Of a stretch of 64,000 nt of DNA, positions 16,543-23,198 are shown piece after piece. The stretch's first letter is position 1; each line of letters begins with the position of its first letter. Under the pieces are notes generated by a model. The model made no database searches. It saw only the letters and a list, made by a program, of their open reading frames with translations, and was not told the DNA's origin. A program made the position numbers and the translations under genes. Origin of the DNA: Ramlibacter sp. (GTDB lineage Bacteria > Pseudomonadota > Gammaproteobacteria > Burkholderiales > Burkholderiaceae_C); NCBI GenBank assembly GCA_019635415.1, contig JAHBZN010000005.1, positions 62,001-126,000 on the forward strand, given 5' to 3'.

Positions 16543-17484
16543 TCAGGGCTTGAGTCGTGCGATCTCGCCGAACGCCGCCAGCGCGTCCAGCATGAGTTTG
16601 CGCGCCTTGTCGCTGGCGTGCTGCATGCGCGCGAAGTCATGCGTCATGCGCGGTACGCCGAAGAGTTCGCAGCGCGCGCCCGTCATGCGCAGCCAGTCGT
16701 GCAACTGGATGGCGTCGTCATGGGCCACGTCCTGCTCGGCCGCCACCAGCACCGTGACCGGCGGCGCCTGCTGCGGCGCATTGCCGTGCATCAGCACGGC
16801 GCGCTCGTCCCAGATGTCCCAGCGGCCCTGCAGAAACCCCTGCCAGGCACGGATGGCATCGGCCCGCGAGAACACGGGGGAGGAGGCGCAGCGCACGTAG
16901 CTCGCGGTGTTGAAGTCGGGCTTGACCAGCGGGCACAAGCCCAGCACCGCTTCCACGCTGCCGGGCTGCATGCGGCACAGCCGCCACGCCGCCTGCAGCG
17001 CGGCATGGGCCCCACTGCCATCGCCGCCCACCAGCAGCCGGTAAGGGTTGACGGCCAGTTTGGCGCGCCCTTCCAGCAGGGTGCGCAGGGCCAGCAGCGC
17101 CGCCTCGCAGCTGTGCAGCAGGGGCCCCGGGGTGGCCGGCGGCAACTGCACGCACACCACGGCCACGCCGAGGTCGTGCGCGAGCTGGCGGCACAGGCCG
17201 TCGTGCGAGTCCAGCGTGCCGGTGGCCCAGCCGCCGCCCGGAAACCAGGCCATCAGCACCGGCTGGTGGGCTCCCGTGGGCCAGTGCAGGCGTGCCGGCA
17301 GGGTGGTGCCGGCCGGCCGCAGCTTGAAATCCCCCGAGGTGACGGGCACCAGCACCGATGGCAGGCGCAGCGCGATGGCGGCGCTGCGTGCCAGGTGCGC
17401 CTCCATGTCGGTCGGGTCGCGCGGCGGGGGCAGCTCGCGCTGGAGTTCGTCGATGAAGTCGTGCAGATCGGCGTCGAGCTGCAT
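16543..17484 (-). CDS. Alpha/beta-hydrolase fold protein (hormone-sensitive-lipase-like) with displaced nucleophile
   Basis: This 313-residue protein resembles HSL-family carboxylesterases: the oxyanion region AWFPGGGWATGTLDSHDG stands in place of HGGG, and a C-terminal VAAEQDVAHDDAIQLHD...MTHDFARM supplies the Asp/His region. The nucleophile elbow is abnormal. Residues 154-159 read G-D-G-S-G-A where the family has G-D-S-A-G-G, so position 156 is Gly and no GxSxG exists. It may be inactive, use Ser157 or have another role. Its ATG follows directly on the metY stop codon, implying one transcript. Confidence 0.65.
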   Translation of the reverse strand: MQLDADLHDFIDELQRELPPPRDPTDMEAHLARSAAIALRLPSVLVPVTSGDFKLRPAGTTLPARLHWPTGAHQPVLMAWFPGGGWATGTLDSHDGLCRQLAHDLGVAVVCVQLPPATPGPLLHSCEAALLALRTLLEGRAKLAVNPYRLLVGGDGSGAHAALQAAWRLCRMQPGSVEAVLGLCPLVKPDFNTASYVRCASSPVFSRADAIRAWQGFLQGRWDIWDERAVLMHGNAPQQAPPVTVLVAAEQDVAHDDAIQLHDWLRMTGARCELFGVPRMTHDFARMQHASDKARKLMLDALAAFGEIARLKP

Positions 17485-18807
17485 TCAGGTCACCGCCTTG
17501 CGCAAGGCCTGGTCAATGTCCCAGACAATGTCGTCGCCCTCTTCGATGCCCACCGAGAGCCGGATCATGTCGGGCCGCACGCCGGCACGCGCCAGCTCGT
17601 CCTCGCTGAGCTGCCGGTGCGTGGTGGAGGCGGGGTGGATGACCAGGGTCTTGGCGTCGCCGATGTTGGCGAGGTGGCTGAGGAATTCGCAGGCGTCGAT
17701 GAAGCGCTCGCCGGCACGGGCCGGGTCGTCGGCCCGGATCCCGAAGGTCAGGATGCCCGAGCTGCCGGGGACGCCGTCGATGCTGCGGAACTGCTTGCGG
17801 GCCAGGGCGTGGTGCGGTGAATCGCTCAGGCCCGGGTAGTTGACCCAGCTGACCAGCGGATGCGACTGCAGGAACTGCGCCACCTGGAGCGCATTGCGGC
17901 AGTGCGCCTGCATGCGCAGGTGCAGGGTCTCGATGCCTTGCAGGATCAGCCACGCATTGAGGGGCGAGAGGCTGGCGCCAAAGGTCCGGTTGACCTCCAT
18001 GCGGGCCTTCATGGTGTAGCCGAAGTCGCCGAAGGTCTCGTGGAACTTGACGCCGTGGTAAGCCCGGCTCGGCTCCAGCATGTCGGGGAACTTGGGCGCC
18101 GACAGCGGCGAGGCCCAGTCGAAGCGGCCCGACTCCACCACCACGCCGGCCATGGTCGTGCCGTGGCCGCCGAGGTACTTGGTGGCGCTGTGCACCACGA
18201 TGTCGGCGCCGAAGGCAAAGGGATTGCACAGGTAGGGACTGGCCACGGTGTTGTCGATCACCAGCGGCAGGCCGTGGTCATGCGCGACCCGGGCCACGGC
18301 CTCGATGTCGAACACGTTGACCAGCGGGTTGCCCAGCGTTTCGCCATAGAGCGCGCGCGTGCTGGGCCGGATGGCCCGGCGGAAGTTTTCGGGGTCCTGC
18401 GGGTCCACGAAGGTGGTCTCGATGCCCAGGCGCGAGAAGCCCACGCCCAGTTGCCCCACCGTGCCGCCGTACAGCGTGGAGGCGGCCGCGATGTGGTCCC
18501 CCGCCTTGAGGATGGCCAGCAGCGCCGTCATCTGCGCCGCCATGCCGGTGGCGCAGGCCAGCGCGGCCCGGCCGCCCTCGAGCGAGGCGATCCGCTCCTC
18601 CAGTACCGCCACGGTCGGGTTGCTGATGCGGCTGTAGACGTTGCCGAAGGTCTGCAGGTTGAACAGGCTGGCGGCGTGCTCGGCGCTGTCGAACACGAAG
18701 CTCGTGGTCTGGTGGATGGGCGTGGCCCGGGCACCGGTGACAGGGTCGGGAATCGCCCCCGCATGGATGGCCCGGGTGCCGAAGCCGTGGTGGCGGTCTT
18801 GGGTCAT
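17485..18807 (-). CDS. metY: O-acetylhomoserine aminocarboxypropyltransferase (sulfhydrylase)
   Basis: This 440-residue fold-type I PLP enzyme makes homocysteine (with sulfide) or methionine (with methanethiol) from O-acetylhomoserine. Features are FGTRAIHAGAIPDPVTGAR, VYSRISNPTVAVLEERIASL, the PLP lysine in VVHSATKYLGGHGTT and a long C-terminal domain typical of MetY rather than the shorter MetB/MetZ. ATG 18807 was chosen over the far upstream opening because the family starts close to GFGTRAIHAG. A cystathionine-synthase-like activity cannot be fully excluded. Confidence 0.92.
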   Translation of the reverse strand: MTQDRHHGFGTRAIHAGAIPDPVTGARATPIHQTTSFVFDSAEHAASLFNLQTFGNVYSRISNPTVAVLEERIASLEGGRAALACATGMAAQMTALLAILKAGDHIAAASTLYGGTVGQLGVGFSRLGIETTFVDPQDPENFRRAIRPSTRALYGETLGNPLVNVFDIEAVARVAHDHGLPLVIDNTVASPYLCNPFAFGADIVVHSATKYLGGHGTTMAGVVVESGRFDWASPLSAPKFPDMLEPSRAYHGVKFHETFGDFGYTMKARMEVNRTFGASLSPLNAWLILQGIETLHLRMQAHCRNALQVAQFLQSHPLVSWVNYPGLSDSPHHALARKQFRSIDGVPGSSGILTFGIRADDPARAGERFIDACEFLSHLANIGDAKTLVIHPASTTHRQLSEDELARAGVRPDMIRLSVGIEEGDDIVWDIDQALRKAVT

Positions 18808-18832
18808 GGCAGTGGGAAATGAGGGACGGGGT

Positions 18833-19309
18833 CTAGTACGGCAACTGCTGGGGCCGCCGCGATGAAATGACCCGGGTGTTGACGCCAAACCACCCCAGTC
18901 CGCCAAACAGCCGGGCATGCTCGATCTTCACGCAGCGGTCCATCACCACGTCCAGGCCGGCGGCGCGGGCCCGCGCGGCGGCGGCTTCGTTGACCACGCC
19001 CAGTTGCAGCCACAGGCAGCGCGCGCCGATGGCGATGGCTTCCTCGGCCAGCGGCGGGATGTCTTCGCTGCGGCGAAAGCAGTCCACCATGTCGATGCGG
19101 TGGTCGGCTGCCGCGGCGGTGACGCTCGGGTAGCAGCGCTCGCCCAGGATGTCGGTGGCCTTGGGGTTCACCGGGATGATGCGATAGCCATGGGCCTGCA
19201 TGTACTTGGCGGCGAAGAAACTGGGCCGGTGCCATTGGGGCGAGAGACCCACTACTGCGATGGTTCTACATGTCCCCAGAATGCGGCGCAGGTCTTGGAT
19301 GGTGCTCAT
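18833..19309 (-). CDS. CoA-binding domain protein (YccU-like)
   Basis: This 158-residue single-domain Rossmann protein has TIAVVGLSPQWHRPSFFAAK, YRIIPVNPKA, IDMVDCFRRSEDIPPLAEEA, LWLQLGVVNEAAAARARAAG and MDRCVKIEHARLFG. These are the conserved features of the CoA_binding_2 family, which resembles succinyl-CoA synthetase alpha subunits. No reaction is known. It lies 25 bp upstream of metY on the same strand and is probably co-transcribed. Confidence 0.9.
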   Translation of the reverse strand: MSTIQDLRRILGTCRTIAVVGLSPQWHRPSFFAAKYMQAHGYRIIPVNPKATDILGERCYPSVTAAAADHRIDMVDCFRRSEDIPPLAEEAIAIGARCLWLQLGVVNEAAAARARAAGLDVVMDRCVKIEHARLFGGLGWFGVNTRVISSRRPQQLPY

Positions 19310-19422
19310 GGCCGCAGTGTAGATCGCGTGGGCATTTTTTGCGGCAGCCTTCGCGTCATCCCCGATACGCGCCCGGGTGGCGGCCTGCTACAACCGCGTG
19401 TCACGTTCTCACAGGATCTCCC

Positions 19423-21006
19423 ATGTCACAGAACCCGGCTGAACTCGATGCCTCCCTGCGCGCGGCCCGCCAGCACACCATCGGCGATGTGCTGCGCCGC
19501 ACCGCCCAGCGTCTGCCCGACAAGCCCGCGGTGGTGTTCGACGGCGTGACCTGGACCTACCGCGAACTGGACGCCATGGGCAACCGCGTGGCCAATGCGC
19601 TTGCGGCCCGGGGCGTGGGGGCTGGCGACCGCGTGGCCATCCTGTCGCGCAACTCCAGCAGCTTCGTGGCGCTGCGCTTCGCGCTCGCGCGCATCGGGGC
19701 CGTGCTGGTGCCCATCAACTTCATGCTCAACGCCGGCGAGATCGCCTTCATCCTGCGCAGTTGCGGCGCCCGGACGCTGGCCGTGGGGTCGGAGTTCCTG
19801 GCCACGGGCCAGCAGGCCGCGGCGCAGGACACCGCGGTGCAGTCGCTGGTCTGGTTGCCGCAGGAGGGCGATGGTCCGGCACCGGACGGCCTGCTGCAGT
19901 TCGCAGACCTGCTGGAGGCCGCCGACACGCCGCCCGCGGTGGCCGTCGACTCGCAGGCGCTGGCGCAAATCGTCTACACCAGCGGCACCGAGTCGCTGCC
20001 CAAGGGGGCCATGCTGACGCACGACGCGGTGCTGTGGGAGTACGTGAGCTGCTGCCTCGAGCAGGAAATGCACACCGGTGACACCATGCTACACGCGCTG
20101 CCGCTGTACCACTGCGCGCAGCTCGACGTCTTTCTCGGTCCGGCCGTGTACGTGGGCATGACCAACGTGATCACCGGCCAGCCCAAGCCCGAGGTCATCC
20201 TGCCGATGCTGGCGCAGCACCGCATCAGCTCGTTCTTTGCGCCGCCATCGGTGTGGATCGCGCTGATGCGCTCGCCGCTGTTCGACAGCACCGACCTGTC
20301 GCAGCTTCGCAAGGGCTACTACGGCGCATCCATCATGCCGGTGGAGGTGCTCAGGGAGCTGGCCGCGCGGCTGCCTCACATGCGCCTGTGGAACCTCTAC
20401 GGGCAGACCGAGATCGCGCCGCTGGCCACGGTGCTCAAGCCCGAGGACCAGCTGCGCAAGGCCGGTTCGGCCGGGCGCGCCGCCCTCAACGTGGAAACCC
20501 GTGTGGTCGATGACCAGATGCGCGACGTGCCGGTGGGCGAGGTGGGCGAGATCGTGCACCGCTCGCCGCAGCTGCTCAGCGGCTATTTCAACGACCCCGA
20601 GAAAACCGCCGCCGCGTTCGAGGGCGGCTGGTTCCACAGTGGCGACCTCGCCACCATCGACGCCGAGGGCTACATCACCGTGGTCGACCGCAAGAAGGAC
20701 ATGATCAAGTCCGGCGGCGAGAACGTGGCCAGCCGTGAGGTGGAGGAAGCGATCTACCAGTTGGCGGGGGTGAGCGAGGTGGCGGTGATCGGCCTGCCGG
20801 ACCCGCAATGGATCGAGGCCGTGACCGCCGTGGTGGTGCCCAAGCCCGGGGCCGGCCTGACCGAGGCCGCGGTGATGGCGCATTGCCGCGAGCGGCTGGC
20901 GGGCTTCAAGTCGCCCAAGCGCGTGGTGTTTGCCGAGGCCCTGCCCAAGAACCCCAGCGGCAAGATTCTCAAGCGCGACCTGCGCCAGGCTTACGCCACC
21001 GCGTGA
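19423..21006 (+). CDS. Acyl-CoA synthetase, AMP-binding (ANL) superfamily
   Basis: This 527-residue enzyme activates a carboxylic acid to its acyl-CoA through an adenylate. The motifs are complete: A3 YTSGTESLPKGAMLTHDA, A5 LWNLYGQTEIAP, A7/A8 HSGDLATIDAEGYITVVDRK then KDMIKSGGENVASREVEEAI, and the catalytic lysine region KNPSGKILKRDLR. Length and motifs fit the medium/long-chain or aromatic acid FadD-like group; the acid is unknown. ATG 19423 lies after CAGGATCTCCC. It stands alone, with no adjacent beta-oxidation genes. Confidence 0.9.
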   Translation: MSQNPAELDASLRAARQHTIGDVLRRTAQRLPDKPAVVFDGVTWTYRELDAMGNRVANALAARGVGAGDRVAILSRNSSSFVALRFALARIGAVLVPINFMLNAGEIAFILRSCGARTLAVGSEFLATGQQAAAQDTAVQSLVWLPQEGDGPAPDGLLQFADLLEAADTPPAVAVDSQALAQIVYTSGTESLPKGAMLTHDAVLWEYVSCCLEQEMHTGDTMLHALPLYHCAQLDVFLGPAVYVGMTNVITGQPKPEVILPMLAQHRISSFFAPPSVWIALMRSPLFDSTDLSQLRKGYYGASIMPVEVLRELAARLPHMRLWNLYGQTEIAPLATVLKPEDQLRKAGSAGRAALNVETRVVDDQMRDVPVGEVGEIVHRSPQLLSGYFNDPEKTAAAFEGGWFHSGDLATIDAEGYITVVDRKKDMIKSGGENVASREVEEAIYQLAGVSEVAVIGLPDPQWIEAVTAVVVPKPGAGLTEAAVMAHCRERLAGFKSPKRVVFAEALPKNPSGKILKRDLRQAYATA

Positions 21007-21085
21007 GCGGTCCGGGGTTACATGGAGGTCAAGGCAGCCATCTCCCGGGTGTGGGGAAAAAGCCCCGAAAAGAATGGATAAACGT

Positions 21086-21130
21086 ACAGGAAAGCCCTGT
21101 TTGTTGCATCTAGAATTACCACCATGGTAA
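21086..21130. promoter_or_regulatory. Two palindromes upstream of the mqsR-mqsA-chaperone operon
   Basis: ACAGG-AAAGC-CCTGT (21086-21100) and TTACC-ACCAT-GGTAA (21116-21130) are perfect 5-bp inverted repeats with 5-bp spacers, centred 30 bp apart (about three helical turns). They flank the -10-like TAGAAT at 21111-21116. MqsA is known to repress its own operon by binding palindromes, so these are the likely operators. The second covers the upstream in-frame ATG at 21124, which argues against that ATG as the start. Confidence 0.45.
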
Positions 21131-21156
21131 CTTTCACCATCCTTTCGGAGTACAGT

Positions 21157-21531
21157 TTGACGTCGCCCACCCATGGCGGTGGCGAAAAGATCCCGGGCGG
21201 GCCGCTGTACGACCTAGAACGGGTAAAGGGGATCCTCAAAGACGGAACGGGGGTGCAGCTATGGACAAGAGACTGTATGAGGAACGTGCAGGACCTTGGT
21301 TGGGACCATGCCGACGTCATTGCGCTGGTTCAAAAGCTGGGCGCGGGCAACTACATTGATTCCGAATGGTGTGAGAACGGGCACGGCGCTTTTGCCGCGT
21401 GCGATGCCTATTCCATTCGGGTCTGGGAACGTATTGAAGCTGTCAACAAAGACATGCTGATCGAGTATTTCATCAAGTTTGCGATCAACAAGCTTGGCAA
21501 TATGGTGTTGACGGTTTCGTGTCACACCTGA
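21157..21531 (+). CDS. mqsR: MqsR-family toxin (RelE-like mRNA interferase)
   Basis: This 124-residue protein resembles MqsR toxins, ribosome-independent mRNA endonucleases: YDLERVKGILKDG, RDCMRNVQDLGWDHADVIAL and VNKDMLIEYFIKFAINKLG followed by the C-terminal strand MVLTVSCHT. TTG 21157 is chosen because GGAG lies exactly 6 bases upstream and the operator palindrome lies before it; ATG 21124 is the longer alternative. The toxin precedes the antitoxin, the order typical of mqsRA. Base composition is lower in G+C than the neighbours, suggesting transfer. Confidence 0.8.
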   Translation: MTSPTHGGGEKIPGGPLYDLERVKGILKDGTGVQLWTRDCMRNVQDLGWDHADVIALVQKLGAGNYIDSEWCENGHGAFAACDAYSIRVWERIEAVNKDMLIEYFIKFAINKLGNMVLTVSCHT

Positions 21532-21545
21532 ACATGGGGAAGTAG

Positions 21546-22145
21546 ATGAACTCGAAAGAGCTCTGCCCGATTTGCGGCGACGGTCACGTGACGGATCACG
21601 TGGACCAGGTAGAGAGCGAATACAAGGGGTGCAAGGCCATGGTGCCGCTGCACTACCAGCTGTGCGATGCCTGTCATTCAGACTTCGCGGGTGCGAACCA
21701 AAGTCGGCTGAACAAGCGCGGCGTCATGGCATTCAGAAAATCCGTAGACGGCTTGCTCACGGGCGCTGAAGTCTGCGCGCTGCGCGACAAGTACAAGCTG
21801 ACGCAGGCACAGGCCGCCAAGCTGTTTGGTGGCGGGCCTGTGGCTTTCAGCAAGTACGAGAACGACGATGTGGTGCAGTCAGAGTCCATGGACACATTGC
21901 TGCGGTTGGCTTTGGCGAATGAAGATGCATTCTGGACTTTGGTTCAGCAGAAAGGGATGGCGGACGAACTGACACTGAAGCGCCCCCGTTCCGCAACGAC
22001 CTATGTCAAGAAGACTGAAACCAATGTGATTTACCTCGTGCAGGGCACTGCAGCTGAACCTGCTGGTTTGCGCACCACGCAAACGCATCGCTACGTATCT
22101 CGTACATTCGCGCCTACCGCTGGGCCACGCGCATGGAAGCAATAA
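21546..22145 (+). CDS. mqsA: MqsA-family antitoxin with C-terminal extension
   Basis: This 199-residue protein has an N-terminal zinc site (Cys7, Cys10, Cys40, Cys43 in CPIC...CDAC) and a central XRE-type helix-turn-helix (LTGAEVCALRDKYKLTQAQA, FGGGPVAFSKYENDDVVQS). These are the two halves of MqsA, which neutralises MqsR and represses the operon. E. coli MqsA is about 131 residues; here some 60 extra residues follow, starting near LKRPRSATTYVKK. Such tails make antitoxins depend on a SecB-like chaperone, and one is encoded next, overlapping by 13 bases. Confidence 0.88.
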   Translation: MNSKELCPICGDGHVTDHVDQVESEYKGCKAMVPLHYQLCDACHSDFAGANQSRLNKRGVMAFRKSVDGLLTGAEVCALRDKYKLTQAQAAKLFGGGPVAFSKYENDDVVQSESMDTLLRLALANEDAFWTLVQQKGMADELTLKRPRSATTYVKKTETNVIYLVQGTAAEPAGLRTTQTHRYVSRTFAPTAGPRAWKQ

Positions 22146-22555
22146 AACTGCGCCCCAAGTTGGTGTCCTTGCGCGCGACCAGCTTTCATGGGGAAAACAG
22201 GGGCGGAACCGATGGCCGCAAGCAATGGAAGCTGGAAATGTCGGAGACCATTGAGGTTGCACTGGCGGCCCCGCTTTCCCCAGAGACCCCTATGTTCGCA
22301 ATCGTAAAGATCGAGTTAGCGGCTAAGGCTTTTCAAGTGGATGAGCCGGAACGAACTGCAGATTTCAGCGGCAAGTACGAAGCCAAGTTTGTCTATCCAC
22401 CCGAGGCGAAAGAGGATGAAGTTGCGGCTCGGTTTGGGGATGAGCCATACCAGTACGTTCTGGCGGCGCAGGCTTTTCCTCTGGCAATGACGTATTTCCG
22501 CAGGGAGATGCAGGCTACTGGCTTTGATGCCCGCGAACTTCCCTTGGGGCTCTGA
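22133..22555 (+). CDS. SecB-like chaperone of a toxin-antitoxin-chaperone module
   Basis: This 140-residue protein has SecB-type features: alternating strands (ETPMFAIVKIELAAKAF, GKYEAKFVYPPEAK) and a C-terminal helix and loop FPLAMTYFRREMQATGFDAR then ELPLGL. This corresponds to the conserved FP..R......TGF....L.P region of SecB. It starts with ATG 22133 inside the last codons of mqsA, so the two are translationally coupled. Its expected job is to hold the extended MqsA tail until it folds. Its stop codon abuts the stop of the convergent redoxin gene with no spacer. Confidence 0.75.
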   Translation: MEAIKLRPKLVSLRATSFHGENRGGTDGRKQWKLEMSETIEVALAAPLSPETPMFAIVKIELAAKAFQVDEPERTADFSGKYEAKFVYPPEAKEDEVAARFGDEPYQYVLAAQAFPLAMTYFRREMQATGFDARELPLGL

Positions 22556-23167
22556 TCAGCCCTTGTACTTGATCGAGCAGCCGTAGGGCGGGGTGGCCGC
22601 GGCGCTGATCGGCTTGCCGGCCAGGGCCTCGTTCAGGCCCACCTTGATGTAGTTGGTGGCCCGGGCGATGTCGTCGGGCCGGGCCGAGGGGATGCTGTCG
22701 ATGCCGCCGGCATAGACCAGCTTGCCCTGCGGGTCGACGATATACATGTGCGGCGTGGTGCGCGCGCCGTAGGCCCTGCCCACGGTGCCTTCCTCGTCCA
22801 TCAGCACGGCGGTGGGAGCTGCCTTGCGCTCGTGCAGCCAGGCCACCAGGGGCGCGGGCGCGAGGTAGTCGGCGCTGGCTTTCTCGGTGGAGTTGATGGC
22901 CAGCCAGACCACACCCTTGCCGGTGGCCTCCTTCTGAGTCGCCGGCATGTTGCCGCTGTTGTAGTGCTTGCGCACGAACGGGCAGCCCGGGTTGGTCCAC
23001 TCCAGCACCACGTGGCGGCCGCGGAAGTCACTGAGCTTCACGGCCTTGCCGCTGCTGTCCAGCAGGCTGAAATCGGGGGCCGGCAGGCCGACCGTGGCGG
23101 CCGCCTGGGCCGTTCCCAGCCCGAAGGCGAGCAGGGCGGTGGATGTGACGAGGGTTCTGCGCAGCAT
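22556..23167 (-). CDS. Exported thioredoxin-fold redoxin (AhpC/TSA-like)
   Basis: This 203-residue protein has a Sec signal peptide (MLRRTLVTSTALLAFGLGTA) and a peroxiredoxin/TlpA-like fold: APDFSLLDSSGKAVKLSDFR, VLEWTNPGCPFVRKHY with a single cysteine in the active-site position, and YGARTTPHMYIVDPQGKLVY. A further cysteine lies in TPPYGCSIKYKG near the C-terminus. It is periplasmic. The start ATG 23167 is preceded by AAGGAG. It lies 31 bp downstream of dsbD, and I infer that DsbD reduces it. Confidence 0.87.
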   Translation of the reverse strand: MLRRTLVTSTALLAFGLGTAQAAATVGLPAPDFSLLDSSGKAVKLSDFRGRHVVLEWTNPGCPFVRKHYNSGNMPATQKEATGKGVVWLAINSTEKASADYLAPAPLVAWLHERKAAPTAVLMDEEGTVGRAYGARTTPHMYIVDPQGKLVYAGGIDSIPSARPDDIARATNYIKVGLNEALAGKPISAAATPPYGCSIKYKG

Positions 23168-23198
23168 GAGGACACTCCTTGGCAAGGAAGAGGACAAC

